Positions 16,739 through 26,406 of a stretch of 64,000 nt of DNA are shown one piece after another (position 1 is the stretch's first letter; every line of letters starts with the position of its first letter). The position numbers and the translations under genes were made by a program. The notes under the pieces are model-generated. The model saw only the letters and a list, made by a program, of their open reading frames with translations, did no database searches and had not been told where the DNA came from. Source of the DNA: an uncultured Lactobacillus sp. (GTDB lineage Bacteria; Bacillota; Bacilli; Lactobacillales; Lactobacillaceae); NCBI GenBank assembly GCA_937874185.1, contig CALNAK010000022.1, positions 445,572-509,571 on the forward strand, read 5' to 3'.

Positions 16739-18583
16739 ATGAAAAATGGGAATTATAGTGAAAAAGCTGATGGAGTAGAAAGACCATTAAACTTAAATAT
16801 TAAGATTAGTGATAATAAGATTGCAGAGGTAAGTAATCAAAGTTCAGACATTTCTGATTTAGAGCAAGGGACTTTAGATAAAATGAGCCGTCACATTATT
16901 AAAAATCAATCTGTATCTGTCGATGCAGTATCGGGTGCGACTATTTCAAGTAACGGAATTCTCTCCGCAACTAAGCAAGCGATTATAGATGCAGGTGGTA
17001 ATGTTAATGATTTTACAGAGGATGGCATCAGTAAAGATTTAGAGGATAAAACTGACAATGATTCTGATTCTAAAGAAAATGTCTATAATAATTGGGTTAA
17101 AAAACCAGATAAAATTGATAAAACTATTGAGACTGATTTAGTAATTGTGGGTAGTGGTATTTCTGGCTTATCAGCTGCAGTTCAAGCTGGACAAGATGGA
17201 GTTAAAGCTATCGTATTAGAGAAAAACGGCTTTGTTGGTGGCAATGGTTCAGGCGTTGAAGGCATGATGGGTGCAGAAACAAAGATGCAAAAAGATGCTG
17301 GAATCACGTTCAAGAAAGAAGAAGTCGTAAAGAATGAACTGGAAACAATTCAATATCAAGCAGATGGTTCATTTTGGGTGGATTTGGTAGACCATACAGC
17401 AGATAACATAGATTGGCTAATCAAACAGGGTGTTAAGTTTGATAGAGTCGATGACTATCACCACACATGTCCTTTGCCAACATTCCATTGGTTTGAAGGC
17501 GGACGTGGTGCCATTGGCTATGTTCCATATATGAAGCAAAGAGCAGAAGAACTAGGTGTAAAAATTTATACTAGTTCACCAGTTACTGGATTGATTTTTG
17601 ATGGGAAAATTGCAAGGGGTGTATATGCGACAATCGATGATCAAATAGTTGAAGTTAATGCCAAAGCAGTGATTTTTGCCTCAGGTGGTTTTGGCCAAAA
17701 TAGAGAATTGATCAAAAAAGAAGGCTGGAACATAGATAATATGCTCTTTGTCGGTATGACAGGTTCAACTGGTGATGCATATAGGATGTCACGTGCAGTA
17801 GGTGCTAAAGATACATTACAAAACTCTGCACCATTGATTACTAATTTTGTTCAAGCATTGCCATTAGGAAATGGACGTGATTTACTTGCTGGCGGACCGG
17901 CTTTATGGGTCAATCAAGATGGTGTTCGCTTTACTGATGAGAGTATTACTGATCGTAATGCCATTTTGCAATCACAACCATTTAAGTCTATTAAGAATGG
18001 TTACTTAGTCTTTAGTAGAGATATGTTTGCCAAGTATGAAGACAATCTTCAAAACCTTTCAAAAGAAGAACAAAAGAGCATGAAGGGGATTGATGAGATG
18101 AATCATCATGATAGTAAGGAAGCATTGGAAATTCTTGATGATTCTGTTAAGACAAATAAGGGTAATTCACTATTTACCGCAGATAGTTTAGAAGAACTTG
18201 CGGATAAAGTTGGATTGCCCAAAGACGATTTTGTTAATGAAGTTAAAAGATATAATGAATTTTGTCATAATGGTGAAGATAGAGAGTTTGGTAAAGATAA
18301 GAAATATCTTGAACCAATCGAAGGGGGACCATATTACATTGCCCGCTTGGATCAATCTTTAGCTATCTCAATCGGTGGAATCGGTGAGAATAGACGTTTT
18401 GAAGTAATTGATGATAATTGGAATAAGATTTCAGGATTGTATGCTGCGGGGATTGATAGTGCAATGCAATATAAGAGTATTTATACAATTAACTTAGGTG
18501 GTTCTTGTTGTGCACATTGTGTCAATTCTGGACGTTATTCTGTAATGAATGCTGAAAAGTATATTGATGATTTGAATGAGTAA
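16739..18583 (+). CDS. Flavocytochrome c-type FAD/FMN reductase (FMN_bind plus FAD domain)
   Basis: 614 aa. Residues about 1-85 are an FMN_bind domain ending in DAVSGAT (T68 is the predicted ApbE flavinylation site). A linker leads to an FAD domain starting at GSGISG (138-143) with the GGNGSG and SGGFGQN segments of the fumarate-reductase-like superfamily. Relatives reduce fumarate, urocanate or other unsaturated acids. The arginine of the GANRLGG motif that binds fumarate in flavocytochrome c3 is replaced (TINLGG), and a Cys-rich CCAHC follows, so the acceptor is probably not fumarate. There is no signal peptide or haem motif: cytoplasmic as read, unless the N-terminus is truncated. A TATAAT lies at 16696-16701; the ribosome site (GAAGGG) is somewhat far. 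Confidence 0.85.
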   Translation: MKNGNYSEKADGVERPLNLNIKISDNKIAEVSNQSSDISDLEQGTLDKMSRHIIKNQSVSVDAVSGATISSNGILSATKQAIIDAGGNVNDFTEDGISKDLEDKTDNDSDSKENVYNNWVKKPDKIDKTIETDLVIVGSGISGLSAAVQAGQDGVKAIVLEKNGFVGGNGSGVEGMMGAETKMQKDAGITFKKEEVVKNELETIQYQADGSFWVDLVDHTADNIDWLIKQGVKFDRVDDYHHTCPLPTFHWFEGGRGAIGYVPYMKQRAEELGVKIYTSSPVTGLIFDGKIARGVYATIDDQIVEVNAKAVIFASGGFGQNRELIKKEGWNIDNMLFVGMTGSTGDAYRMSRAVGAKDTLQNSAPLITNFVQALPLGNGRDLLAGGPALWVNQDGVRFTDESITDRNAILQSQPFKSIKNGYLVFSRDMFAKYEDNLQNLSKEEQKSMKGIDEMNHHDSKEALEILDDSVKTNKGNSLFTADSLEELADKVGLPKDDFVNEVKRYNEFCHNGEDREFGKDKKYLEPIEGGPYYIARLDQSLAISIGGIGENRRFEVIDDNWNKISGLYAAGIDSAMQYKSIYTINLGGSCCAHCVNSGRYSVMNAEKYIDDLNE

Positions 18584-18654
18584 AGTAAAGGTACGAATTG
18601 CTTTTTAGAAATAATAAAGGACTAACTGATTTTTTATAGTTTGTCATATATATT

Positions 18655-18705
18655 AGCTTTTGAGTTCACGGGACTGACACATGTGAATTCAAAAGCTTAT
18701 TTATT
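18655..18705 (+). terminator. Terminator of the flavoprotein gene
   Basis: A 15-bp inverted repeat AGCTTTTGAGTTCAC / GTGAATTCAAAAGCT with a 13-nt loop, followed by TATTTATTTT. Confidence 0.65.
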
Positions 18706-18751
18706 TTGAAAAACAAAAAAAGCATTGACCAAATTGATCCATACTCAAAAT

Positions 18752-19084
18752 TTAAAGTTCAGTATATTTGGAACTATTGCCATAGCTCTTTTTAACCGGA
18801 TATTTAATACTGTCTTTTTCAAGTTTACTATTTATAATTTCATCGATGTTTAAATCTAAATTATCAGCCATCATATAAGAATAAATTAGAACATCAGCTA
18901 ATTCCTCTTTAAGTTGTTCTTTTTTATTCTTAGTAGTCTCTTCAGAAGTCTTCCATTGAAATAATTCTAATAACTCAGAAGCTTCAAGTGAAATTGAAAT
19001 AGCTAAGTCTTTTTCATTATGGAACTGTCGCCAATTACGGTCATCTCGAAATTTATTAACTTTGTTCATTGTTTCATCTGACAT
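18752..19084 (-). CDS. MazG-like nucleotide pyrophosphohydrolase
   Basis: A 110-aa all-alpha NTP pyrophosphatase of the MazG/RS21-C6 superfamily. The metal motif ExxE...ExxD is complete (E34, E37, E61, D64), and FRDDRNWRQFH with the KDLA segment matches the single-domain form that often prefers dCTP or modified dNTPs. It hydrolyses a (d)NTP to NMP and PPi. Its ATG overlaps nothing but lies one base after the stop of the upstream DUF2075 gene (TAA, T, ATG), so translation is almost certainly coupled. That pairing suggests a role in the same system, either nucleotide-pool control or anti-phage activity (inference). Confidence 0.9.
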   Translation of the reverse strand: MSDETMNKVNKFRDDRNWRQFHNEKDLAISISLEASELLELFQWKTSEETTKNKKEQLKEELADVLIYSYMMADNLDLNIDEIINSKLEKDSIKYPVKKSYGNSSKYTEL

Positions 19085-19085
19085 A

Positions 19086-20840
19086 TTAAATTAGTCCTTT
19101 CTGTGCTTCTAATAATTTCTTTTGTAATTCCTCATCTACGGCATAGATATATAATCCATTAACTCCACGAGTTAAAAGAACATTTAATTCATTCTTCAAA
19201 AAGTCCTTTGAATTATCAATTTTACCATTACGTTTTCGGGTTGCCTTTTTGTTCATACTGGCTGTTTTGTCAAAAATGATTTTTCCATTACGATATTTAA
19301 CTGATGGTCCAATAATAACTCCAGCATAGTTTAAATCAAATCCTTGAATGGTAAAGGTTGAACCGACCTCATCAATAGTTTGTTCTTGTTCAGCCCAAGG
19401 CAATAGTTTGTTTTTACCTTTTGATGGAAGCTGTAAATTCCATGGCAATGAAAAGTCACCTACAGTTACTTTCCATAAATCATTGTTCTCATCTTTTTTA
19501 CCATTAATATATTTCCAATCAAATGTCGCTAAGACTCTTGAAATTCCATTTTGTTCATTCTTAGATTTTATTTTTATAGCTGAATATAGTTCTTCGGCAC
19601 TATCCATTATTTTTAAATCAAATTTATTATCAGTGGGGATGTCCTTAATTCTTGAATTATCGATAAGTTCTCGAATCCATTGAACAGTATTATCGTTTCC
19701 ATGAATTCTCATTTGATTTTCTAATCTGACAAGGTTGTTGTGAGATGAGGCATCAAGAATCATTTTATGAATTTCGTCATCGCTTTTGTATTCTTCGGTG
19801 GTTAATATTTGATGTGGATCAAAAACAATCACGACAACTTTAGCTCTTTCCAATAAATCTTGAAGTTGATCTTTTCCTCTATATGATTGCTTACCTTGTG
19901 TCCAAAGTAGATGAGCCTCATCAACTAATAGGATATCAACTTTATCTTCAGAAGAATGATTATTAATAAATTTTGTTGGTTTGCCGACCATTGTTGGATT
20001 ATTTTTATCAGACATACCTAATTTCTTTGCTATCTGTTCATATACCTTTACTTGTTCATCATGGTTTACTAGTAAAGTCTCTGTTTTTCCACGAAGAATG
20101 ACATTATCACTATCATCAGAAGATAGTTTAAATAGTTCATAGAATAGATTACTTAGTAGAACGGTTTTTCCAGTACCGGCTTCACCAGTTACTAAAATTA
20201 ATTTACTATCCTTTTTTTCATTATTTATGGATTCTTCGATTTTTGCTATGATTTCATCTTTTGCTTTGAATTGTTCTAATGTTAATTTTTGGAATGGTGA
20301 AGATTTGAATATGGCAGAATCCTTAATAACATTTATTGGAGGAAATAAAGAACCTTTCTTCAAACGTAATTCAGCCCATACTTTATCAAAAATATCGTCT
20401 AGTTCGTTTGAAGTATAATATTCGTCCTGTTGGTTAGTTCTTTTGTTAGATAATGTTTGAACCGACTCGATACCCGACATGTAATGCATTAACCTGTTTT
20501 CAATATCGAGTGTTAATGATTTGTTAAAGTGGTTGTGACCAATTAAAAACATTTCTGCATTAGTTGAATCTTTTATACTTTTCCAGAAATCATCATTTCT
20601 AGTGTCAATTTGTAGATGTTCACTTGTTCTACGTTTAATATCATTTGTTTCTCCGACATATACAGAATAAGAATTGCCCTTAGCCATTTTGTCATTAACA
20701 ATATAAATTGTCGGATATCTAAAAAGTATTTTGGACTCTTCAGATGAATTTGATTTGATAAGTTTATTTTCAAGATTATTAAGAGATTTATTATCATACT
20801 TTAGTTCTTCAACGATTGGTTCTAGAGTATCTTTATCCAT
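19086..20840 (-). CDS. GIY-YIG nuclease fused to DUF2075 helicase-like ATPase
   Basis: 584 aa. The N-terminal about 120 residues are a GIY-YIG fold: TIY (44-46), YVGETNDIKRR (61-71) and a glutamate at 114 in LDIENRLMHYM. After a linker comes a DUF2075/superfamily-1-like ATPase: GEAGTGKT (219-226), DEAH (307-310), FTIQGFDLNYAGVIIGP and LLTRGVNGLYIY near the C-terminus, the last like helicase motif VI. Such proteins are often encoded with nucleases or MazG proteins in variable chromosome regions. It is the first gene of a two-gene unit with the MazG-like gene. Function is not established; defence is inferred from domains and context. Confidence 0.88.
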   Translation of the reverse strand: MDKDTLEPIVEELKYDNKSLNNLENKLIKSNSSEESKILFRYPTIYIVNDKMAKGNSYSVYVGETNDIKRRTSEHLQIDTRNDDFWKSIKDSTNAEMFLIGHNHFNKSLTLDIENRLMHYMSGIESVQTLSNKRTNQQDEYYTSNELDDIFDKVWAELRLKKGSLFPPINVIKDSAIFKSSPFQKLTLEQFKAKDEIIAKIEESINNEKKDSKLILVTGEAGTGKTVLLSNLFYELFKLSSDDSDNVILRGKTETLLVNHDEQVKVYEQIAKKLGMSDKNNPTMVGKPTKFINNHSSEDKVDILLVDEAHLLWTQGKQSYRGKDQLQDLLERAKVVVIVFDPHQILTTEEYKSDDEIHKMILDASSHNNLVRLENQMRIHGNDNTVQWIRELIDNSRIKDIPTDNKFDLKIMDSAEELYSAIKIKSKNEQNGISRVLATFDWKYINGKKDENNDLWKVTVGDFSLPWNLQLPSKGKNKLLPWAEQEQTIDEVGSTFTIQGFDLNYAGVIIGPSVKYRNGKIIFDKTASMNKKATRKRNGKIDNSKDFLKNELNVLLTRGVNGLYIYAVDEELQKKLLEAQKGLI

Positions 20841-20922
20841 AAACGTAGTATCCTTAATTTTTTAATTACTGTATACTTCATGATACCTGTTTTGAATAAG
20901 TGAGTAAAAGCAATTTTTTCCT

Positions 20923-20948
20923 GATCAGGCGAACGCCTGGTCTTTTTT
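20923..20948 (+). terminator. Orphan plus-strand terminator upstream of ymdB
   Basis: GATCAGGCG / CGCCTGGTC followed by TTTTTT, oriented for a plus-strand gene that is not there; both genes to its left run the other way. It may be left over from the gene that originally preceded ymdB. Confidence 0.7.
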
Positions 20949-21002
20949 AATTCACATAAAATTGATACAATATCATAGGTAAAGATTGGGGATAAAAATA
21001 TA

Positions 21003-21806
21003 ATGAAAATACTTTTCGTTGGAGATGTCGTGGGTTCTGTCGGCATTAAGGCTATAGAAACATATCTACCTGAGATCAAGAAGAAGGTTAAGCCACAATT
21101 GACAATTGTTAATGGTGAGAACGCTGCTGGTGGTAAGGGTACTAAGGAACCTGATTATCAAAAAATCACTCGTGCCGGAGCCGATGTTGTGACTGGTGGT
21201 AACCATACCTGGGATAAGCGTGAGATTCTTGATTTCATCGATGATCCAAAGAAAAATATTCTCCGTCCATATAATTTTCCCGGTGACCATGTTCCTGGAC
21301 GTGGCTACTTGGAAATTAATGTTAATACTAAAAAAGTCTACGTTATCAATATGATGGGAACTGCCTTGATGGCACCAATCGATAATCCATTTCTCGAAGC
21401 TGACAAATTATTGGATAAATTGGATAAAGATGCGGTAAAATTTGTTGACTTCCATGCGGAAACTACAAGTGAAAAAATTGCCTTTGCCAATTATACAACC
21501 GGCCGTGTTTCAGCTGTTTGTGGCACGCATACACACGTTCAAACAAATGATGCACAGGTTATCAACAAGGAAACGGCTTACCTAACTGATGTTGGGATGA
21601 CTGGTTCATATGATGGTATTCTTGGTGACAAAAAAGAACCAATTATCAACCGTTTTCTAACTCAGCGTCCTAATAAGTTTGACGTTGACGAAGAGGGTCG
21701 CATGCAAATTGGTTTCGCGGTAATTGATATTAATGATCAAACAAATAACGCTAGAAGTATTAAGAATTATGTTATTACACCAAACAATCAAAAGTTTTTA
21801 AACTAA
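21003..21806 (+). CDS. ymdB: YmdB family metallophosphoesterase
   Basis: A 267-aa calcineurin-like phosphodiesterase of TIGR00282. The metal-site motifs are DVVGSVG, NGENAAGG, GGNHTWDK, FHAETTSEK and GTHTHVQT in the family order. Bacillus YmdB hydrolyses 2',3'-cyclic nucleotides and influences biofilm and motility decisions. In lactobacilli and bacilli the gene sits between rny and mutS; here it is directly before mutS (18 bp) but rny is absent and the DUF2075/MazG unit lies upstream. Confidence 0.94.
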   Translation: MKILFVGDVVGSVGIKAIETYLPEIKKKVKPQLTIVNGENAAGGKGTKEPDYQKITRAGADVVTGGNHTWDKREILDFIDDPKKNILRPYNFPGDHVPGRGYLEINVNTKKVYVINMMGTALMAPIDNPFLEADKLLDKLDKDAVKFVDFHAETTSEKIAFANYTTGRVSAVCGTHTHVQTNDAQVINKETAYLTDVGMTGSYDGILGDKKEPIINRFLTQRPNKFDVDEEGRMQIGFAVIDINDQTNNARSIKNYVITPNNQKFLN

Positions 21807-21824
21807 ATTAGGTGGAGGAAATTC

Positions 21825-24467
21825 ATGCCACAAAAGACTAAAGAAACGCCAATGATGGAGCAATATCTGGAGTATAAAAAACAATACCCAGATGCTTTTT
21901 TGTTATATCGTGTTGGTGATTTTTATGAAATGTTTTATGACGATGCGGTCAAGGGTTCACAGATTCTAGAACTAACTTTGACTTCACGGAATAAAAAAGC
22001 TGACGATGGGATTCCAATGTGTGGAGTACCTCATCATGCGATTGAGGGATATATCGACACCCTTGTGGATAAAGGTTATAAAGTTGCCGTTTGTGATCAA
22101 CTGGAGAATCCGGCTGACGCTGAAGGCAAAATGGTTAAACGTGGTGTTACTCGAGTAGTTACACCCGGTACCATTATGGACAAATCCAATCAGAACAAGG
22201 ATAACAACTACATTACTGCCATCACTTCTACTAAAGATGAGTTTGGTTTAGCCTATGCTGACCTCTCAACTGGTGAAGTTAAAGTTACATCAGTTGAGAA
22301 CCAATTAGATTTAACTAATGAGTTGCAGAATTTGGATACTAAGGAAACTGTTGTATATGGTAGTTTTCCACAGAAGTATCTGGATCAATTGCGTAAATTA
22401 GGTATTTTAATTTCTAAACTAGATGATTTAGAGGAAAACTATAGTTTTGATTTCTCACAAATCACATCTGACACAGAAGTATCCACTGTTAAGCTGTTGA
22501 TAAGTTATCTTATCAAAACTCAAATGCGTTCACTGGACCACTTGAAGGCTGCTCAGTCATATGAAACTTCATCATATTTATTGATGGATCATGCAGCTCA
22601 AAGTAATCTTGAATTGTTCAAAAATATCAGAACGAACAAGAAATCTGGGACGTTATTGTGGTTGCTCGATGAAACTAAAACTGCGATGGGTAGCCGTTTA
22701 CTTAAACAATGGTTAGCTCGTCCTTTGATTAACGTTAAAGAATTAAAACGTCGTCAACATTTTGTGCAAGTCTTTTTGGATAATTATTTCCAACGTTCAT
22801 CTTTCCAAGACTACTTAACTAAAGTCTACGATTTGGAACGTTTAGCAGGAAGAGTTGCTTATGGTACAGTCAATGGCCGTGATTTGATTCAACTCAAGAC
22901 TTCTTTAGAACAAGTTCCAGAAATTAAATCTATCCTATTAGATATCGGAGACGATGAATTAACAGCCTATGTGGAAAAGATTGATGAGGTAGCAGATATT
23001 CGTGAACTTATCGACAAGGCGATTGTTGAAGAGGCACCAATTTCTGTTACTGGTGGTGGCTTGATTAAAGAAGGCTACGATGAACAACTTGATAAATATC
23101 TTGATGCCTCAAAAAATGGTAAGCAATGGCTCGCCACTTTGAAGGCTAAGGAACAAGAATTGACTGGTATCAATAACTTGAAGATTGGCTATAACAAAGT
23201 CTTTGGTTACTATATCGAAGTTAGTCATGCCAATACTGACAAGGTTCCTGAAGATCGTTATCAAAGAAAACAAACTTTGGTCAACGCTGAACGTTACATC
23301 ACGCCTGAATTGAAGGATAAGGAAAGCTTGATTCTTGAAGCTGAAGAAAAATCCAAGAGTCTGGAATATCATTTGTTTGATAAAATTAGAAAACAAATTA
23401 AAGACCAAATCAGACGTATTCAAGGACTTGCCAACGTCTTATCACAACTAGACGTTTTACAAAGTTTTGCGGTGGTCAGTGAAGATTATCATTACGTTGC
23501 ACCTAACTTCGTTGAAGGTCACAAGCTTGATATTGTGAATGGTCGTCATCCGGTTGTGGAAAAGGTGTTGAGTAATAACAGCTATATTCCTAATAACGTC
23601 AATTTTGATGATAAAACCGATATTCTGTTGATAACTGGACCGAATATGTCTGGTAAGAGTACTTACATGAGACAACTTGCTTTAACTGTTATCATGGCGC
23701 AGATTGGTTGTTTTGTTCCTGCTGAAAAAGCAACCTTACCAATTTTTGACCATATCTTCACACGTATTGGTGCCGCTGATGATTTGATTTCTGGTGACAG
23801 TACTTTCATGGTTGAAATGCGTGAAGCTAATGATGCTTTGAAGAATGCCACGGCCAATAGTTTGATTATCTTCGATGAAATTGGACGAGGAACTGCAACT
23901 TACGACGGTATGGCTTTGGCCCAAGCAATTATCGAATACATTGATCAACATGTTAAAGCCATGACAATGTTCTCAACTCACTATCATGAATTGACTGAGT
24001 TAGAAGATCAGTTGCCAGGATTAAAGAACGTTCACGTTGATGCGTCTGAGGAGAATGGCGATTTAGTCTTCTTGCACAAAGTTTTGCCAGGACCTGCCGA
24101 TAAATCATATGGTATTCACGTTGCTAAATTGGCGGGATTGCCTGATGATGTTTTGGTTCGAGCAAGTAAAATTTTATCCAGTTTGGAAGAAAGTTCAGTT
24201 CATACAACTATTTCGACAACAACGGAAAGTATTCATGAGCCTGTTGCCGCAAAGCCGGACCCAGTAGTTGAATCTGAACCGGAAGACGATTCTGAAGTAA
24301 TAGATGATGATACACAATTATCACTATTCCCAGAAGCTAAGCCAGTTAAGAAGATTTCAAATAAAGAAAATCAAGTAATCAAAGAATTAAACAATCAAGA
24401 TTTAATGAGTGTCACACCAATTGATGCTATCAATTTGCTTTATAAGTGGCAGAAAAAACTTAAATAA
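21825..24467 (+). CDS. mutS: DNA mismatch repair protein MutS
   Basis: 880 aa. It recognises mismatches as a dimer. The mismatch-reading Phe-x-Glu is F33/E35 in GDFYEMFYDD; the Walker A GPNMSGKST is near residue 605, followed by FDEIGRGTATYDG and STHYHELTELE. The about 75 residues before the C-terminus are an acidic linker (ESEPEDDSEVIDDDTQLSLFPE) whose QLSLF resembles a beta-clamp binding peptide. RBS GGTGGAGG is at good distance. First of the mutS-mutL-ruvA-ruvB run. Confidence 0.98.
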   Translation: MPQKTKETPMMEQYLEYKKQYPDAFLLYRVGDFYEMFYDDAVKGSQILELTLTSRNKKADDGIPMCGVPHHAIEGYIDTLVDKGYKVAVCDQLENPADAEGKMVKRGVTRVVTPGTIMDKSNQNKDNNYITAITSTKDEFGLAYADLSTGEVKVTSVENQLDLTNELQNLDTKETVVYGSFPQKYLDQLRKLGILISKLDDLEENYSFDFSQITSDTEVSTVKLLISYLIKTQMRSLDHLKAAQSYETSSYLLMDHAAQSNLELFKNIRTNKKSGTLLWLLDETKTAMGSRLLKQWLARPLINVKELKRRQHFVQVFLDNYFQRSSFQDYLTKVYDLERLAGRVAYGTVNGRDLIQLKTSLEQVPEIKSILLDIGDDELTAYVEKIDEVADIRELIDKAIVEEAPISVTGGGLIKEGYDEQLDKYLDASKNGKQWLATLKAKEQELTGINNLKIGYNKVFGYYIEVSHANTDKVPEDRYQRKQTLVNAERYITPELKDKESLILEAEEKSKSLEYHLFDKIRKQIKDQIRRIQGLANVLSQLDVLQSFAVVSEDYHYVAPNFVEGHKLDIVNGRHPVVEKVLSNNSYIPNNVNFDDKTDILLITGPNMSGKSTYMRQLALTVIMAQIGCFVPAEKATLPIFDHIFTRIGAADDLISGDSTFMVEMREANDALKNATANSLIIFDEIGRGTATYDGMALAQAIIEYIDQHVKAMTMFSTHYHELTELEDQLPGLKNVHVDASEENGDLVFLHKVLPGPADKSYGIHVAKLAGLPDDVLVRASKILSSLEESSVHTTISTTTESIHEPVAAKPDPVVESEPEDDSEVIDDDTQLSLFPEAKPVKKISNKENQVIKELNNQDLMSVTPIDAINLLYKWQKKLK

Positions 24468-24481
24468 GGAAGGTGGAAAAC

Positions 24482-26404
24482 GTGGGTATAATTCATGAAT
24501 TACCAGTCGAACTTAGTAACCAGATTGCTGCTGGTGAGGTTATTGAACGCCCCGCATCAGTTGTAAAAGAGCTGGTTGAAAATTCCATCGACGCAAAAGC
24601 AACACAGATTTTGATTACAGTTCAAGAGGCTGGAATCAAATCAATTGAGGTAAACGACAACGGAAAGGGAATTTCAGCAGATGATGTTGAGGTTGCCTTT
24701 TTGCCGCATACAACTAGTAAAATTTCGACTGATCGAGATTTGTTCAACGTCAAAACTTTGGGATTCCGTGGTGAGGCTTTAGCAAGTATCGCTTCTGTTT
24801 CTAAGTTGACGATGTTGACGAGTACCGATGGTAAATCAGCTGTGAAAGCTAATTTTTCCGGTAATGAGTTGATCAAGAAGGAAACTTTTGCCCGTTCAAA
24901 AGGAACAACAATAACGGTTGAAGATTTGTTCTTCAATACACCAGCTCGGTTGAAATATGTTAAGTCACTTCATACTGAACTGAACAAAATCGTTGATATC
25001 GTTGATCGTTTGGCTATGGGATATCCAGAGATTTCCTTCCGTTTGATTCACGAAGGTAAAGACTTAGTTTGGACGTCTGGTAACGATAATTTGCAACAGA
25101 CAATTGCTGGGATTTATGGCCGTACGATTGCTAGTCATATGTTTGAATTTGAAAACTCTGATCCTGATTATGAGATCAAAGGATTCTTCTCCAAACCAGA
25201 TACGACACGATCAAATCGATCATATATCTCGCTGATTTTGAATGGACGTTACATCAAGAATTTCCAATTATCAAATGCGGTAATTCGTGGTTACGGTTCA
25301 AAATTAATGGTCGCCAGATATCCGATTGCAGTTATTGATATCAAGATGGATCCTAGTTTGGTGGACATTAACGTGCATCCAACTAAGCAAGAAGTTCGAT
25401 TGTCGAATGAAGGTCACATTGCCGACCTAATCAGTGAAGGAATTAAAGAACGGATTTCTCAACAGAATTTGATTCCTGATGCGGTTAAGAATCTTGGCAA
25501 AAAGAATCCGATAAATAAAGTTGATACGTATAAGCCGGAACAAATTAGCTTTAACGATGTCGCTACAATGGATAAAATCAGTGAACCATTGAGTACACCA
25601 ACCAAGCATGTTGATCCAGCCGTTGAAGTGCAGAATTCAGAACGTGTTGAAACTCCGATGACAGGGATGCCAATCTTTAAAGATCCGATACATTTGAAGT
25701 CTTGGGATGACCGTCTGAAACAAGAGACTCAAAAAAAGGTCAGTGTTGTCGAATCAACTGATAACGAAGCAGCAGTTGAGCCAGAGCCTAAGTCAGACTT
25801 TCCAGATTTACGTTACATCGGTCAGATTCATGGAACTTATTTAGTTGCCGAAAGCGAAGATGGATTTTATTTAATCGATCAACATGCGGCACAAGAACGG
25901 GTTAATTATGAATATTATCGAAAAGAAATCGGTAAAGTTTCCAATGATCAACAAAAGTTGTTAGTCCCAATTGTCTTAGATTATCCAAATTCTGAAAGTA
26001 TTCTAATCAAAGAAAAGAAGCCAGTCCTAGAAAGTATTGGCTTATATCTTGATGATTTTGGTCAAAACAGTTTTGTCGTTAATACCCATCCAACTTGGTT
26101 TGTGGAAGGACAAGAAGAGTCGACTATCAAAGAAATGGTTGACTATGTTCTAAATGATTCTAAAATCAGTGTAGCGAGTTTCCGTGAAAAGAACGCCATT
26201 ATGATGAGTTGTAAACGAGCTATTAAGGCTAATCATCATATTGATAGTCGGGAAGCAACACAACTATTGAAGAATTTGGCACAAGCTGAGAATCCTTATA
26301 ATTGTCCCCATGGACGTCCAGTTCTGGTAGAATTTAGCAACAAAGATCTCGAGAAAATGTTCAAGAGAATTCAAGATCCACATGACACAAGAGAGAGTGA
26401 ATAA
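24482..26404 (+). CDS. mutL: DNA mismatch repair protein MutL
   Basis: 640 aa. It is an N-terminal GHKL ATPase (ENSIDAKAT, DNGKGI, GFRGEAL) joined by a variable linker to a dimerisation/endonuclease domain. The endonuclease signature DQHAxxExxxxE is intact (DQHAAQERVNYE, about residue 466), as are SCKRAIKANHHI and CPHGRP, so this MutL should nick DNA itself, as expected in organisms lacking MutH. Start GTG 24482 (MGIIHELP) is preferred over GTG 24473 because AAGGAAGGTGG lies at the correct distance from it. It is 14 bp behind mutS. Confidence 0.97.
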   Translation: MGIIHELPVELSNQIAAGEVIERPASVVKELVENSIDAKATQILITVQEAGIKSIEVNDNGKGISADDVEVAFLPHTTSKISTDRDLFNVKTLGFRGEALASIASVSKLTMLTSTDGKSAVKANFSGNELIKKETFARSKGTTITVEDLFFNTPARLKYVKSLHTELNKIVDIVDRLAMGYPEISFRLIHEGKDLVWTSGNDNLQQTIAGIYGRTIASHMFEFENSDPDYEIKGFFSKPDTTRSNRSYISLILNGRYIKNFQLSNAVIRGYGSKLMVARYPIAVIDIKMDPSLVDINVHPTKQEVRLSNEGHIADLISEGIKERISQQNLIPDAVKNLGKKNPINKVDTYKPEQISFNDVATMDKISEPLSTPTKHVDPAVEVQNSERVETPMTGMPIFKDPIHLKSWDDRLKQETQKKVSVVESTDNEAAVEPEPKSDFPDLRYIGQIHGTYLVAESEDGFYLIDQHAAQERVNYEYYRKEIGKVSNDQQKLLVPIVLDYPNSESILIKEKKPVLESIGLYLDDFGQNSFVVNTHPTWFVEGQEESTIKEMVDYVLNDSKISVASFREKNAIMMSCKRAIKANHHIDSREATQLLKNLAQAENPYNCPHGRPVLVEFSNKDLEKMFKRIQDPHDTRESE

Positions 26405-26406
26405 GC

